Below are positions 1 to 9,014 of a stretch of 64,000 nt of DNA, piece by piece. The notes beneath the pieces were generated by a model. That model had not been told where the DNA came from. It was given only the letters and a program-made list of their open reading frames with translations, and made no database searches. How positions within the stretch are numbered: the stretch's first letter is position 1; every line of letters begins with the position of its first letter. The translations under genes and the position numbers were made by a program. This stretch comes from Leifsonia shinshuensis (GTDB taxonomy: Bacteria > Actinomycetota > Actinomycetes > Actinomycetales > Microbacteriaceae), in NCBI RefSeq assembly GCF_022606355.1, contig NZ_JAHHZQ010000004.1:558001-622000 (forward strand), read 5' to 3'.

Positions 1-126
1 TTTCGCGATCCGCGGGGTCGGCCCGGCGGACAGCACCGGGAAACCCTCGGTGACGTACTGCCCGGGCGGGAGGCGCGGGTCCTCGGTTCGCCGCCGGCCG
101 AGGAAGCCGGACGAGATGATTCCCAT
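1..126 (-). CDS. Sulfite-oxidase-like molybdopterin oxidoreductase, N-terminal fragment
   Basis: The gene runs off the left edge; only the first 42 codons are present, starting at an ATG at 126. The fragment has a GRRR stretch followed by DPRLPPGQY and FPVLSAGPTP, which I recognise as the N-terminus of soluble sulfite-oxidase-like molybdopterin oxidoreductases of actinobacteria. It is divergent from moaA, so a Moco-dependent enzyme beside the cofactor genes makes sense. A TATGCT hexamer ends 6 nt before the ATG and there is no ribosome binding site, so the message is probably leaderless. The catalytic part lies outside the window, so the substrate cannot be judged. Confidence 0.75.
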   Translation of the reverse strand, partial: MGIISSGFLGRRRTEDPRLPPGQYVTEGFPVLSAGPTPRIAK

Positions 127-138
127 GCGCGCAGCATA
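127..138 (-). promoter_or_regulatory. Leaderless -10 box of the sulfite-oxidase-like gene
   Basis: On the minus strand TATGCT (138-133) is followed by 6 nt and the ATG at 126. Transcription would start at or next to the start codon. No -35 is obvious. Confidence 0.55.
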
Positions 139-151
139 ATGCGGGCCCTGG

Positions 152-173
152 CCGACGGTCTATGTCCCGTCGG
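152..173. promoter_or_regulatory. Inverted repeat between the sulfite-oxidase-like gene and moaA
   Basis: CCGACGG (152-158) and CCGTCGG (167-173) form a 7-bp inverted repeat with an 8-bp spacer. It lies just upstream of the moaA -10 box (176-181), where an operator would sit. The binding protein is unknown; a molybdenum-responsive regulator is only a guess. Confidence 0.4.
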
Positions 174-175
174 TC

Positions 176-187
176 TAATCTGAACGC
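176..187 (+). promoter_or_regulatory. Leaderless -10 box of moaA
   Basis: TAATCT (176-181) is followed by 6 nt and the moaA ATG at 188. There is no Shine-Dalgarno sequence in the gap, so the mRNA should begin at the start codon. Confidence 0.6.
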
Positions 188-1252
188 ATGGCCGCCGTCA
201 ATCTCGGACTCCCGCGCAGCGCACGCGCGAGCGGGGAACCGCGGGTCGAGGGGCGCCCCGACGTGCCCGGCCTCCTCGACCGTCACGGCCGGGTGGCCCG
301 CGACCTCCGCGTCTCGGTGACCGAGAAGTGCTCGCTGCGCTGCACGTACTGCATGCCGGAGGAGGGGCTGCCGGCGATCCCGCGCGACGAGCTGCTGACG
401 CCGGTGGAGATCGCGCGGCTGGTCGGCATCGGCGTCCACGACCTCGGTATCCGCGAAGTGCGCTTCACCGGCGGGGAGCCGCTGATGCGGGCCGACCTGG
501 CCGAGATCATCGGTATGACGCACGCCGCTGCTCCCGCGATCGACATCAGCATCACCACGAACGGCATCGGCCTCGACCACCGGTTGCCTGCGCTGGTGGC
601 GGCCGGGCTGAACCGTGTCAACATCTCGCTCGACACGGTCGACCGCGAGCACTTCGCCGCGTTGACCCGCCGTGACCGCCTCCCCGCGGTGTTCGCCGGG
701 ATCGCCGCGGCGCACGCTGCGGGGCTCACGCCCCTCAAGCTCAACGCCGTGATGATGCGCCAGACGCTCGCCGGCGCCCCGGACCTGCTGGCCTGGGCAC
801 TCGAGCACGGCTGCCGGCTGCGGTTCATCGAGCAGATGCCGCTCGATGCCGACCACAGCTGGCTGCGCGAGAACATGGTCTCCGCGGAGGAGTTGCTCGC
901 CGTGCTCCGGACGCGCTTCGACCTGGTGGAGGTCGGCCGCGACGACCCGTCGGCGCCCGCGGAGGAGTGGCTCGTGGACGGCGGCCCGTCGACCGTCGGC
1001 ATCATCGCGTCGGTGACGCGGTCGTTCTGCGCGGCGTGCGACCGCACCAGGATCACGGCGGAGGGCACCGTGCGCTCGTGCCTGTTCGGTGACGACGAGA
1101 CGGATCTGCGCTCGCTGCTGCGTGGCGGAGCCGACGACCCCGAGATCGCCCGGTGGTGGCGCGGTGCGATGTGGAACAAGCAGTCGGGGCACGGGATGGA
1201 GCGGGCCGGATTCGTCCCTCCGGTGCGCAGCATGGGGGCGATCGGTGGCTGA
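188..1252 (+). CDS. moaA: GTP 3',8-cyclase MoaA
   Basis: Radical-SAM enzyme that, with MoaC, converts GTP to cyclic pyranopterin monophosphate, the first step of molybdenum cofactor synthesis. The 354-residue protein has the CxxxCxxC radical-SAM cluster (C48, C52, C55), the C-terminal substrate-side cluster CxxCx13C (C281, C284, C298) and the MoaA-typical terminal GG. Length is normal for the family apart from a short N-terminal extension. It is the first gene of a moaA-moaD unit, and moaD starts before its stop codon. The mRNA is predicted to be leaderless. Confidence 0.97.
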   Translation: MAAVNLGLPRSARASGEPRVEGRPDVPGLLDRHGRVARDLRVSVTEKCSLRCTYCMPEEGLPAIPRDELLTPVEIARLVGIGVHDLGIREVRFTGGEPLMRADLAEIIGMTHAAAPAIDISITTNGIGLDHRLPALVAAGLNRVNISLDTVDREHFAALTRRDRLPAVFAGIAAAHAAGLTPLKLNAVMMRQTLAGAPDLLAWALEHGCRLRFIEQMPLDADHSWLRENMVSAEELLAVLRTRFDLVEVGRDDPSAPAEEWLVDGGPSTVGIIASVTRSFCAACDRTRITAEGTVRSCLFGDDETDLRSLLRGGADDPEIARWWRGAMWNKQSGHGMERAGFVPPVRSMGAIGG

Positions 1253-1496
1253 GACGATGGTGCTGGTGCGGTACTTCGCGGCGGCGGAGGAGGCGGCGGG
1301 GCGCGAGGAGGAGCACCTGTCGCTCGTCGAGCCGACGGTCGGTGCGCTGCGCGAAGAGCTCGCCGACCGTTACGGCGATGCGATGCGGCTGGTGCTGCGC
1401 AACGGCTCGTTCCTGGTCGACGGTGTGGTCTCGCGAGACCCTGCAGCGCTGATCGGCGAGCGGGTGGATGTGCTTCCGCCGTTCGCGGGCGGCTGA
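1245..1496 (+). CDS. moaD: Molybdopterin synthase small subunit MoaD
   Basis: Ubiquitin-like sulfur carrier of molybdopterin synthase. Its C-terminal Gly-Gly is adenylated and thiocarboxylated by a MoeB-type enzyme, and the sulfur is passed to precursor Z together with MoaE. The 83-residue product ends in PPFAGG, the required double glycine. I chose the GTG at 1245, which overlaps the moaA stop and has a G-rich ribosome binding site 6-8 nt upstream; an ATG at 1257 is an alternative. Its partner MoaE is encoded at 5077-5490 on the other strand. Confidence 0.92.
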   Translation: MAETMVLVRYFAAAEEAAGREEEHLSLVEPTVGALREELADRYGDAMRLVLRNGSFLVDGVVSRDPAALIGERVDVLPPFAGG

Positions 1497-1558
1497 TCGG
1501 CGCAGCGGTGCGCTAAGCTGCGGCCAATAGGCTTCGGCCTGGTCTGGGGGAGGTCGCG

Positions 1559-1894
1559 ATGAGTGCGCACATGCAGGAGTTCGACAGGATCAACCGCCGG
1601 AAGGCGCGGTTCCGGCTGTCGGTGGTGGCCGCGGTCCTCGCGGGCGTGGCGGCGTGGGCGGTTCTGCCGTTCGGGATCGTGCTGCTGACCCGTGGCGAGG
1701 CGGCGGGCTGGGCGCTCGTCGTCGCCGGCGCGGTACTGGCTGCGGCGTGCGTCGCCGCGATCGTGGACGCAGCACGTCACCGCGTCGTGCCGCAGAGCCT
1801 CCCGGGCAAGGCGAACGCGGCGTTCGACCAGCCGCAGCCGTCGAAGAACCCGGACGGCGGCTACGCCACCGCCGGGATGAAGCTCGGCTCCTGA
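1559..1894 (+). CDS. Small two-helix membrane protein, unknown function
   Basis: A 111-residue protein with a charged N-terminus (QEFDRINRRKARFR), two hydrophobic segments at about 20-43 and 50-68, and a soluble tail ending in DGGYATAGMKLGS. A strong GGGGGAGG ribosome binding site precedes the ATG. It follows moaD by 62 bp on the same strand. I do not recognise the family; the position gives no firm link to molybdenum metabolism. Confidence 0.75.
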   Translation: MSAHMQEFDRINRRKARFRLSVVAAVLAGVAAWAVLPFGIVLLTRGEAAGWALVVAGAVLAAACVAAIVDAARHRVVPQSLPGKANAAFDQPQPSKNPDGGYATAGMKLGS

Positions 1895-1912
1895 CGGCCT
1901 GACGCCTGACAG

Positions 1913-1967
1913 TCGTCACGAATCGCGCTCCTGCTCTCGGGGCTCGGTGGCGCGAGATTCGTGACGA
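1913..1967. terminator. Hairpin between convergent genes
   Basis: TCGTCACGAATC (1913-1924) pairs perfectly with GATTCGTGACGA (1956-1967), and TCGCGC/GCGCGA extends the stem inward with a one-base bulge. It lies between the ends of the 111-residue gene and modC, so it could terminate both. There is no U-tract. Confidence 0.55.
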
Positions 1968-1979
1968 ATGCGCGCCGCG

Positions 1980-3017
1980 TCAGGCGGGGGCGATGCGCAC
2001 GTCGCCGCGGGGAACGCTGAGCGTGACGCGGGCTCCGATGGTCAGGCGCAGCTCCGCGACCACGGCGGCGGGTACGAGCGCGGTGAGGCGGTCGGTGCGC
2101 ACGCGCACCAGGTCGTCGCGGGGCTCCAGGGCGGTGACGACGGCGGCGATACCGGCACCGCCGTCCGGCCCGACGCCCGTCCGGAGCATCACCGCCGACG
2201 GCCGCACCACCGCGGTGACCGCCCGACCCGCCGGGATCGGCACCGCCGGGGTCCCGCCGAGCGCGAGGCCGTCATCCGTCACGAGACCGCCCGCCGTTCG
2301 CACCCCGGTGAGGAGGCTGAGGCCGGTGAGCTCGGCGGTGAACGGGTGCCGCGGATGCGTGAGGACCTCCCGCGTCGGGCCCTCCTCGACCACCCGCCCG
2401 CGGTGCAGCACGGCGACGCGATCCGCGAGCAGGTAGGCGTCGAGCGCGTCGTGCGTCACCACGATGGCGGTGCGCCCGACGAGAACCTCGGCCAGCATCC
2501 CGCGCAATTCACCGGCCACGGCGACGTCGAGGGAGGCGAGCGGTTCGTCCAGGAGGATCAGCTCCGGCTCGGCGGCGAGCGCCCGGGCGATCGCCACGCG
2601 CTGGGCCTGACCTCCCGAGAGGCCGCCCGGCCGCCGCTCGGCCAGCGGGCGGACGCCGGTGCGCTCCAGCCACTCGTCGGCCTTCGCGCCGGCCTGCGCG
2701 CGCGTGGCGCCCGACGAGCGCGGAGCGAATTCGACGTTCCTGCGCACGGTCAGGTGCGGGAACAGCAGGGCGTCCTGCGCGAGCAGCGCGATCGCGCGCC
2801 GGTGCGGCGCCAGCCAGGTGGTCGGGAGGTCGAAAAGGGTGTCCTCCGCCAGCGTCGCCCGTCCGCTGTCGGGCCGGATCAGGCCGGCGAGCACCCCGAG
2901 GACCGTCGACTTGCCCGCGCCGTTGGGCCCGAGCAGAGCGAGCGTCTCGCCGCTGGCCAGGTTCAGGTCGACGTCGACATCGCGGTCGGCGAGACGCGCG
3001 GAGAACTGCAGCGTCAT
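1980..3017 (-). CDS. modC: Molybdate ABC transporter ATP-binding protein ModC
   Basis: ATPase of the molybdate importer. The 345-residue protein has Walker [10 protein letters not shown] (30-38), the ABC signature LSGGQ (133-137) and Walker B ILLDEP (154-159). The C-terminal part (about 275-345) matches the TOBE oxyanion-binding domain of ModC. The start overlaps the modB stop by 4 nt (ATGA), indicating coupling. It is the last gene of the HTH-TOBE-modA-modB-modC unit. Confidence 0.95.
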   Translation of the reverse strand: MTLQFSARLADRDVDVDLNLASGETLALLGPNGAGKSTVLGVLAGLIRPDSGRATLAEDTLFDLPTTWLAPHRRAIALLAQDALLFPHLTVRRNVEFAPRSSGATRAQAGAKADEWLERTGVRPLAERRPGGLSGGQAQRVAIARALAAEPELILLDEPLASLDVAVAGELRGMLAEVLVGRTAIVVTHDALDAYLLADRVAVLHRGRVVEEGPTREVLTHPRHPFTAELTGLSLLTGVRTAGGLVTDDGLALGGTPAVPIPAGRAVTAVVRPSAVMLRTGVGPDGGAGIAAVVTALEPRDDLVRVRTDRLTALVPAAVVAELRLTIGARVTLSVPRGDVRIAPA

Positions 3018-3817
3018 GTCGTCCTCCGGCGCAACGGCTCTCCCGCGCCGTGGGCGACGGCGACGACGGCGATCGCCACCGCGATGAGCACCAGCGAGAG
3101 CGCGACCGCGGCGTCGGGATCGGTCTCCCGCTGCAGGTAGATCTCGAGCGGGAGGGTGCGGGTGGTCCCCTGCAGGCTGCCGGCGAAGGTCAGCGTCGCA
3201 CCGAACTCGCCGAGGGCGCGGGCGAACGACAGGATCGCGCCGGAGACGATCGCCGGTGCGACGAGCGGGAGCGTCACCCGGAACAGCACGGACGACGGCC
3301 CGGCGCCGAGGGTGGCGGCGACGGCCTCGTAGCGCTCGCCTGTGGTCCGCAGCGCCCCCTCCAGGCTGAGCACGAGGAACGGCAGGGCGACGAACGTCTG
3401 CGCGATGATGACGGCGGGGGTCGAGAACGCGATCGGGATGGCGCCGTCGAGGAGGCCGCGTCGGCCATAGAGGGCGAGCAGCGCGAGACCGCCGACCACG
3501 GGGGGCAGCACCAGCGGCAGCAGGACGATCGCGCGAACGAGCCCCCGGCCGCGGAACGGGACCCGGGCGAGCACGATCGCCATCGGGACGCCGAGCACCA
3601 GGCAGGCCAGGGTCGCGGTCAGCGACGTGCGCAGGCTGAGCAGCAGCGCGTCGACGGACTCCTGCGAGCTGATGAGGGCGCCGAACTGCGCCCAGTTCAC
3701 GCGGGTCGCCATCGCGACGACCGGCAGCAGCACGAAGAGCGCCCCGAGCGCTGCGACCGCGAGGATCCAGGCCGGGATGCCCGTCGCTCGCGAGTCGGGC
3801 GCCGTGCGCCGGGTCAC
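3014..3817 (-). CDS. modB: Molybdate ABC transporter permease ModB
   Basis: Inner-membrane permease of the molybdate importer, 267 residues with about 5-6 hydrophobic segments. The inner-membrane permease loop appears as the [21 protein letters not shown] region, followed by [12 protein letters not shown], which is typical of ModB/CysT permeases. The GTG start at 3817 overlaps the modA stop (GTGA), and the stop overlaps the modC start (ATGA). Upstream in-frame codons read through modA and are not coding in this frame. Confidence 0.95.
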   Translation of the reverse strand: MTRRTAPDSRATGIPAWILAVAALGALFVLLPVVAMATRVNWAQFGALISSQESVDALLLSLRTSLTATLACLVLGVPMAIVLARVPFRGRGLVRAIVLLPLVLPPVVGGLALLALYGRRGLLDGAIPIAFSTPAVIIAQTFVALPFLVLSLEGALRTTGERYEAVAATLGAGPSSVLFRVTLPLVAPAIVSGAILSFARALGEFGATLTFAGSLQGTTRTLPLEIYLQRETDPDAAVALSLVLIAVAIAVVAVAHGAGEPLRRRTT

Positions 3818-4614
3818 GGCGTGCCGAAGCCGGCCGCCTCGAGCACCTTCTTGCCCTCCCGGCCTGTCACGTACGCGATGAACGCGGCGGCGCCGGTGGC
3901 GTTCCGCCCCTGCTCGACGGCGACGATCGGATAGGTGTTGACGACATCCTTCGCCTCGGGGAACGGCACCGAGTCGACGGTCTTGCCCGCGCCCTTCACG
4001 TCGGTGACGTAGACCACGCCGGCGTCGGCCTCCCCGGATGACACCTTGCCGAGCACGTCGGTGACCGACGACTCCTGGCTCACCGGCGACAGCTTCACGC
4101 CCGTGTTCGTCTCCACCGTGGCGGTCGCGGCGCCGCACGGCACCTGGGGTGCGCACACGACCGTCTTCACGCCCGGCTTGGCGAGGTCCGCCCACCCCGT
4201 GATGTGCGCCGGGTTGCCTGGAGGCACGGCGATCGCGAGCACGTTGGTGGCGAAGTCGACGGGATCGCCGCCGGTGACGCCCGCGGCGACGGCTTTCTTC
4301 ATGTTCTTCTCGTCCGCCGAGGCGAAGACATCGGCGGGCGCGCCCCCGCTCAGCTGCGTGACCAGGTCGGACGACCCGGCGAAGCTGAAGATGACGGTGC
4401 TGCCCGGGTTCGCCTTCTCGAACTCCCGGCCGAGCTCCGTGAAGGTCTTGGTGAGGGAGGCCGCGGCGAAGACCGTGATCGTGCCCGTGATCGCGTGCTT
4501 CGTGGGCGTCGGCGACGCCGGGGGCGCTGACGCGTCGGCCGAGCATCCGGTCGCGGCCAGCAGCAGTGCTGTGAGCGCGGCGCCGGCGATCACGAGCCTG
4601 CTGCGCGTCCTCAT
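3814..4614 (-). CDS. modA: Molybdate-binding lipoprotein ModA
   Basis: Extracytoplasmic substrate-binding protein that delivers molybdate (or tungstate) to ModBC. The 266-residue protein starts with a lipoprotein signal peptide, with lipobox ATGC and lipidated C24. The mature part has the ModA landmarks [23 protein letters not shown] and [12 protein letters not shown] chose the ATG at 4614 because a GAGGGG ribosome binding site precedes it and the signal peptide then has normal length; an ATG at 4629 overlaps the upstream stop and is an alternative. Confidence 0.94.
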   Translation of the reverse strand: MRTRSRLVIAGAALTALLLAATGCSADASAPPASPTPTKHAITGTITVFAAASLTKTFTELGREFEKANPGSTVIFSFAGSSDLVTQLSGGAPADVFASADEKNMKKAVAAGVTGGDPVDFATNVLAIAVPPGNPAHITGWADLAKPGVKTVVCAPQVPCGAATATVETNTGVKLSPVSQESSVTDVLGKVSSGEADAGVVYVTDVKGAGKTVDSVPFPEAKDVVNTYPIVAVEQGRNATGAAAFIAYVTGREGKKVLEAAGFGTP

Positions 4615-4625
4615 GCCGGTGCCCC

Positions 4626-5030
4626 TCATTCGGCGACCGCCGAGGTCTCGACGATGACGTTGGTGGCTTTGACGACGGCGACGGCGACGGAGCCCTGCTC
4701 CAGTCCGAGTTCGCGCACGGCCTCGCTGGAGATCAAGGACACGACGCGGTGGGGGCCGCACTGCAGTTCCACTTGAGCCATGACCGTGTCCATGACGATG
4801 TCGGTGACGATTCCGACGAACCGGTTGCGCGCCGAGCGGCCGACGCTGGCCGGGTCGGCCGGCAGCACGGCGTTCTGCTTGGCCATCCTGGCGAGCTCCA
4901 GGCCGTCGACGACGGTCCTCCCGCCCTCGTCCTTGGTGCTCGAGAGCAGTCCGGAGTCGATCCAGCGACGCACGGTGTCGTCGCTCACTCCCAGGAAGGC
5001 GGCGGCGTCTCGTACCCGTATCTGCGGCAT
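4626..5030 (-). CDS. HTH-TOBE molybdate-responsive protein
   Basis: A 134-residue protein with an N-terminal excisionase/MerR-like helix-turn-helix ([20 protein letters not shown], about 4-23) and a C-terminal single TOBE/Mop domain (about 68-132) of the kind that binds molybdate. It heads the modABC operon and probably senses or stores molybdate, perhaps controlling the transporter genes. That regulatory role is inference. A TAGAGT hexamer lies 7 nt before its ATG, suggesting a leaderless operon mRNA. Confidence 0.85.
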   Translation of the reverse strand: MPQIRVRDAAAFLGVSDDTVRRWIDSGLLSSTKDEGGRTVVDGLELARMAKQNAVLPADPASVGRSARNRFVGIVTDIVMDTVMAQVELQCGPHRVVSLISSEAVRELGLEQGSVAVAVVKATNVIVETSAVAE

Positions 5031-5043
5031 GAAAAGAACTCTA
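5031..5043 (-). promoter_or_regulatory. Leaderless -10 box of the HTH-TOBE-modABC operon
   Basis: TAGAGT on the minus strand (5043-5038) is followed by 7 nt and the ATG at 5030. Confidence 0.5.
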
Positions 5044-5076
5044 GACCGGCAGACGCGGTGAAATCGAGCAGACCGG

Positions 5077-5490
5077 TCAGAGCCCGACCCACTCGGACTC
5101 GCCGTCGGAGAAGTGCTGCCGCTTCCAGATCGGCACGCGCGACTTGATCAGCTCGACGAGTTCGGCGCACGCGGCGAACGCTTCGGCGCGGTGGGGCGCG
5201 GCGACGGCGGCGATGAGGGCGAGGTCGCCGATGGTGAGCGAGCCGACCCTGTGCACGGCGGCGACCCGGAGGCCGGTGCGCGCGGCGACCTCCTCGCAGC
5301 AGGCCTGCAGGAACCCGGCCGCCTCCGGGTGGGCGCGGTAGTCGAGCGAGACGACCGGCCGGCCGCCGTCGTGATCGCGCACGATGCCCTGGAACGAGAC
5401 CACCGCTCCGGCCTCTTTGCGCCAGACGAACGCGTCCAGCGTCGACGGGTCGAGGGGGCGGTCGGAGACGTCCGCGAGCACCTCGCTCAT
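5077..5490 (-). CDS. moaE: Molybdopterin synthase large subunit MoaE
   Basis: Catalytic subunit that, with thiocarboxylated MoaD, inserts two sulfurs into precursor Z to give molybdopterin. The 137-residue protein has the expected FQGIVRDHD region near the N-terminus and the ELIKSRVPIWKRQHFSDG segment carrying conserved lysines. The ATG overlaps the stop of the upstream moaC-moaB fusion by 4 nt (ATGA). It is the last gene of a moeA-moaCB-moaE operon. Confidence 0.95.
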   Translation of the reverse strand: MSEVLADVSDRPLDPSTLDAFVWRKEAGAVVSFQGIVRDHDGGRPVVSLDYRAHPEAAGFLQACCEEVAARTGLRVAAVHRVGSLTIGDLALIAAVAAPHRAEAFAACAELVELIKSRVPIWKRQHFSDGESEWVGL

Positions 5491-6494
5491 CGCACCGCCC
5501 CCTCGTGGTCGCCGCCGCGCAGCTGGTCGAGCAGGTGCGCGAGCACCGGCTCCAGCACGGCCAGGCCGTCGGCGACGCCGCCGCGCGAACCGGGGAGGTT
5601 CACCACCAGGGACGTGCCCGCGACTCCGGCGCGGCCGCGACTGAGCGCGGCGAGCGGGGTGGAGGCCGCGCCGCGCGCACGGAGCGCGTCCGCCAGCCCG
5701 GGGAGCTCGCGGTCGAGCACCGCGGCGGTCGCCTCGGGCGTGCGGTCGTCTGCGGACACTCCTGTGCCTCCGGTGGTGACGACGACGCCGGGCCGCTCGG
5801 CGACCGCCGCCCGCAGGGCACCGCCGATGTCGGCGTCGGCCACGACCCGCACTTCGGGCCGCAAGCCCTGCGCGGCGAGCCAGTCCGCGATGACCGGGCC
5901 GGTCGTGTCGGCCGCCGCTCCGGCCGCCGCGCGCGTGGAGGCGACGAGGACGACCGCGGCGTCCGACCGCGCGGGTGCCGGCGGCGTGACGTCGCGCGCC
6001 GAGACGGGCTCCGCCTCACCCGGCCGCCGCCACTCGCCGCGCTTGCCTCCGCTCTTGGCGACCAGCCGCACGTCGGTCATGCTCGCCGCCGGGTCGACGG
6101 CCTTCACCATGTCGTGCAGGGTCAGCCCGGCGACGGCGACGGCGGTCAGCGCCTCCATTTCGACGCCGGTGCGGCCGCGCGTGCGGGCGACGGCCTCCAC
6201 CTCGATCGTGCCGGCCTCCTCGTCGAGGGCGAAGTCGACCCGCACCGACGTCAGCGGCAGCGGGTGGCAGAGCGGGATGAGGTCGCTCGTGCGCTTGGCG
6301 CCTGAGATGCCTGCGATGCGCGCGGTCGCCAGCACGTCGGCCTTGGGCAGATCGTCGGCCGCGACCAGCCGAACCACCTCCGGCGTGGTCACGAGGCGGC
6401 CGCGTGCGGTGGCCTCCCGGTCGGTCTCCGGTTTCGCGCCGACGTCGACCATGCGGGCGCGGCCGTCGGCGTCCAGGTGGGTGAGCTCGCTCAT
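5487..6494 (-). CDS. moaCB: MoaC-MoaB/MogA fusion, bifunctional Moco biosynthesis protein
   Basis: A 335-residue fusion of two consecutive-pathway activities. Residues 1 to about 155 are MoaC (cyclic pyranopterin monophosphate synthase), with LCHPLPLTSVRVDF and GVEMEALTAVAVA. Residues from about 170 on are a MoaB/MogA-type molybdopterin adenylyltransferase, with VVTTGGTGVSADDRTPEAT and NLPGSRGGVADGL. The linker carries SGGKRGEWRRPGEAEPVS. The gene overlaps moeA upstream and moaE downstream by 4 nt each, so the three are translationally coupled. Such fusions occur in actinobacteria. Confidence 0.94.
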   Translation of the reverse strand: MSELTHLDADGRARMVDVGAKPETDREATARGRLVTTPEVVRLVAADDLPKADVLATARIAGISGAKRTSDLIPLCHPLPLTSVRVDFALDEEAGTIEVEAVARTRGRTGVEMEALTAVAVAGLTLHDMVKAVDPAASMTDVRLVAKSGGKRGEWRRPGEAEPVSARDVTPPAPARSDAAVVLVASTRAAAGAAADTTGPVIADWLAAQGLRPEVRVVADADIGGALRAAVAERPGVVVTTGGTGVSADDRTPEATAAVLDRELPGLADALRARGAASTPLAALSRGRAGVAGTSLVVNLPGSRGGVADGLAVLEPVLAHLLDQLRGGDHEGAVR

Positions 6495-7705
6495 AGCGTC
6501 CAGACTGTCACGTCCGCGCCGGCCTCGACGGCCTCCGCCTCGGCGGGCAGGTCGATGAGGACGTCCGCGTTCGCCATGGCGGCCACCAGGTGCGAGCTCG
6601 GACCGGACACCGGTGCGACGCCGTCGGCGCCGACCCGGCCGCGCAGGAACTGGCGCTTGCCTGGCACGGAGCGAACGGATTCCGTGAGCCGGATGCGGCG
6701 CGTCGGCAGCTCGGGCAGGCCGGCCGCCGCCCGCAGCGGTGCGCGCAGGAAGACGGCGAACGACACCTGGGTGCTGACCGGGTTGCCGGGGAAGCAGAGC
6801 ACGGGAACCCCGTCGACGACGGCCGTCGCCTGCGGACCGCCCGGTTGCATCGCGACGGTCGTGACTTCGGCGCCGCGGGGGAGGAGCACCTCGCGGACGA
6901 CCTCGTAGGCGCCCTTGGAGATGCCTCCGGAGGTCACCACGAGGTCGCTGGCCGCGATGGCGGCGTCGAAGACCCGGGCGAACGTCTCCGGGTCGTCGTC
7001 GCTGCTCGCCCGCAGCGAGACGACGGCGCCTGCCTCCTCGACCAGGGCGGCGAGGGCCACGCCGTTCGCGTCGAAGACCTGACCGAAGCGGACGCTCTCG
7101 CCGGGCGTGGCGAGCTCGGAACCGGTGGTGAGCACGGCGACCCGCAGCCGTTCCCTGACGTCGACGGTGGTGACGCCCGCTGCCGCGAGTGCGGCCAGAT
7201 GGCGCGGGGCCAGCCGCGTGCCGGCGCGCACCAGCACCTCTCCGCGGTGCAGGTCGCTGCCGCGCTCGCGCACGAACTCGCCGCGCTTGCGCGGCCGCCG
7301 GATCTCGACGACCGCGCCGGCGAGATCGTCATCCCTGCCCAGCACCAGCTCGGTGTCCTCCACGGGCACGATGGCGTCGGCCCCGCTGGGCACCGGCGCT
7401 CCCGTCATGATGCGGATGGCCGTGCCGGCGGCGAGCACGAGCGGCACCTCGTGGCCGGCGGGGACGTCGCCGGTGACCTCGAGCGCGACCGGGACGTGCG
7501 CGACGTCCGTGGCACGAACGGCGAAGCCGTCCATCTGCGAGTTGCGGAACAGCGGCAGGTCGACCTCCGATCGCACGTCCGCCGCCGCGACCCGGCCCGC
7601 GGCCTCGGTGAGCGGGACGGCCTCCACGCCGGGCTCGGCGGTCAGCGGCGCCAGGAGCCGGGTGACGTGGTCGACGTGCTCCTCGACGCTGCGTTGTGGG
7701 GTCAT
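6491..7705 (-). CDS. moeA: Molybdopterin molybdotransferase MoeA
   Basis: Inserts molybdate into adenylated molybdopterin, the last step of basic Moco synthesis. The 404-residue protein has the MoeA landmarks LFRNSQMDGFAVRA near residue 50, TTGSEL and GGISKGAYEVV in the central MoaB-like domain, and FPGNPVS before the C-terminal domain. It is the first gene of the moeA-moaCB-moaE operon. GATACT lies 6 nt before the ATG without a ribosome binding site, so the operon mRNA may be leaderless. Confidence 0.95.
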   Translation of the reverse strand: MTPQRSVEEHVDHVTRLLAPLTAEPGVEAVPLTEAAGRVAAADVRSEVDLPLFRNSQMDGFAVRATDVAHVPVALEVTGDVPAGHEVPLVLAAGTAIRIMTGAPVPSGADAIVPVEDTELVLGRDDDLAGAVVEIRRPRKRGEFVRERGSDLHRGEVLVRAGTRLAPRHLAALAAAGVTTVDVRERLRVAVLTTGSELATPGESVRFGQVFDANGVALAALVEEAGAVVSLRASSDDDPETFARVFDAAIAASDLVVTSGGISKGAYEVVREVLLPRGAEVTTVAMQPGGPQATAVVDGVPVLCFPGNPVSTQVSFAVFLRAPLRAAAGLPELPTRRIRLTESVRSVPGKRQFLRGRVGADGVAPVSGPSSHLVAAMANADVLIDLPAEAEAVEAGADVTVWTL

Positions 7706-7801
7706 GGCTTCAGTATCCCGCGCGTACCGGAGGAGAGGGAGGGCCGCACGGGAGAGGACGCCGGTCGGGCCCGGGAGGCAGGTCGGTCGAAGCGAAGCCG
7801 G

Positions 7802-8971
7802 TCAGTAGCGCGGCAGGCCGGGGTCGACCTCGCGCGACCAGGCGTCCAGGCCTCCCTGGAGGACGATGCCGTGGGCGCCGACGGCAGCCAGGGCGCGGCG
7901 GGCGGTCTCCGCGCGCACACCGTGGTGGCAGATGATCACGACCGGGTCGTCGTTCAGCCGCTCGGCCACGCCGGCGGCGTCGCGCACGACGACGTCGAGC
8001 GGAACCAGCAGCGAGCCGGGGAGCTCGGCGATGTCGGCCTCCCAGGGCTCGCGCACGTCGAGGAGGGTGTGCGGCTCGCCGGCCGCGAGGCGGGCGGCGA
8101 GCTCCCGCGGCGACACGGAGCTGGCCGCCGCGCGCGGCGCGGGCTCCGCGACGATCCCGCAGAACAGGTCGTAGTCGATCAACCCGGTGACGGGCTCTGC
8201 GGCCGGATCCTCCGCGTACGCGAGCTCGCGGAACGTCCCGCGCAGTCCGTCGTGCACGACGACGCGGCCGAGCAGGAGGTCGCCCTCCCCGGTCACGGCC
8301 TTGATCGCCTCGCTCGCCATCAGCGACCCGATCACCCCGCAGACGCTCGGGAGCACCCCCGCCTCCGCGCAGCTCGGAACCGTGCCGGGTTCCGGAGGTT
8401 GCGGGAAGAGGTCGCGGTAGTGCGGGCCGCGCCCTGCCCAGCTGAGGCCTACCTGGCCGCCGAACCGGTGCACGGCGCCCCAGACCACCGGCAGGCCGGC
8501 CAGGAGTGCCGCGTCGTCCACCAGGTAGCGGGTCGGGAAGTTGTCGCTGCCGTCGATGACGAGATCGAACCCGCCGAGGATGCGCTCGGCGTTCGCCGAC
8601 GTGAGCCGTTCGGGGAACACCCGCACGGCGATCCCGGCGTCGATGGCGCGGATGGCGTCGGCGGCCGACGCCGTCTTCGGCCGCCCGAGGTCGCGCTCGC
8701 CGTGGATCGTCTGGCGGGGGAGGTTGCTGATCTCGACGCTGTCGTCGTCGACGATGCCGATCGTTCCGAAACCGGCCCCCGCGAGCAGCGGGAGGACTGC
8801 CGAGCCGAGGCCTCCGGCACCGACGACCAGCACGCGGGCGGCGCGCAGTCGGCGCTGCGCCGTCTCGCCGAAGCCCGGGAGCTGCTCGGTGCGGGCGTAC
8901 CGCGCGCGCAGCTCCGACGGGAGGGCGGGGCCGGGCGCCACGAGGGCGGGCGGACGTTCGGGGGAGGCCAT
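7802..8971 (-). CDS. moeZ: MoeB/MoeZ-type sulfurylase with C-terminal rhodanese domain
   Basis: E1-like adenylyltransferase that activates the Gly-Gly end of MoaD (and possibly other sulfur carriers), fused to a rhodanese domain that supplies sulfur. The 389-residue protein has the nucleotide-binding GAGGLGSAVLP near residue 50, an SCAEAGVLPSVCG segment, and a C-terminal rhodanese domain with the CHHGVRAE loop. The CxxC pairs that bind zinc in E. coli MoeB are not evident. I chose the ATG at 8971 (MASPERPPAL); upstream in-frame codons overlap the neighbouring gene. It completes the sulfur-transfer branch of the Moco block. Confidence 0.92.
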   Translation of the reverse strand: MASPERPPALVAPGPALPSELRARYARTEQLPGFGETAQRRLRAARVLVVGAGGLGSAVLPLLAGAGFGTIGIVDDDSVEISNLPRQTIHGERDLGRPKTASAADAIRAIDAGIAVRVFPERLTSANAERILGGFDLVIDGSDNFPTRYLVDDAALLAGLPVVWGAVHRFGGQVGLSWAGRGPHYRDLFPQPPEPGTVPSCAEAGVLPSVCGVIGSLMASEAIKAVTGEGDLLLGRVVVHDGLRGTFRELAYAEDPAAEPVTGLIDYDLFCGIVAEPAPRAAASSVSPRELAARLAAGEPHTLLDVREPWEADIAELPGSLLVPLDVVVRDAAGVAERLNDDPVVIICHHGVRAETARRALAAVGAHGIVLQGGLDAWSREVDPGLPRY

Positions 8972-9014
8972 GGTCCTAGTCAAGCACCGTACGGCGGTCG
9001 CGTACCTCCGCCGG

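Noticed and set aside
8972-8983. TTGACT 6 nt before the MoeB-rhodanese ATG, and likewise before the gene at 18389, as leaderless -10 boxes
   Set aside because: The hexamer lacks the conserved A at position 2; the two matches may be chance, so I did not annotate them as promoters.
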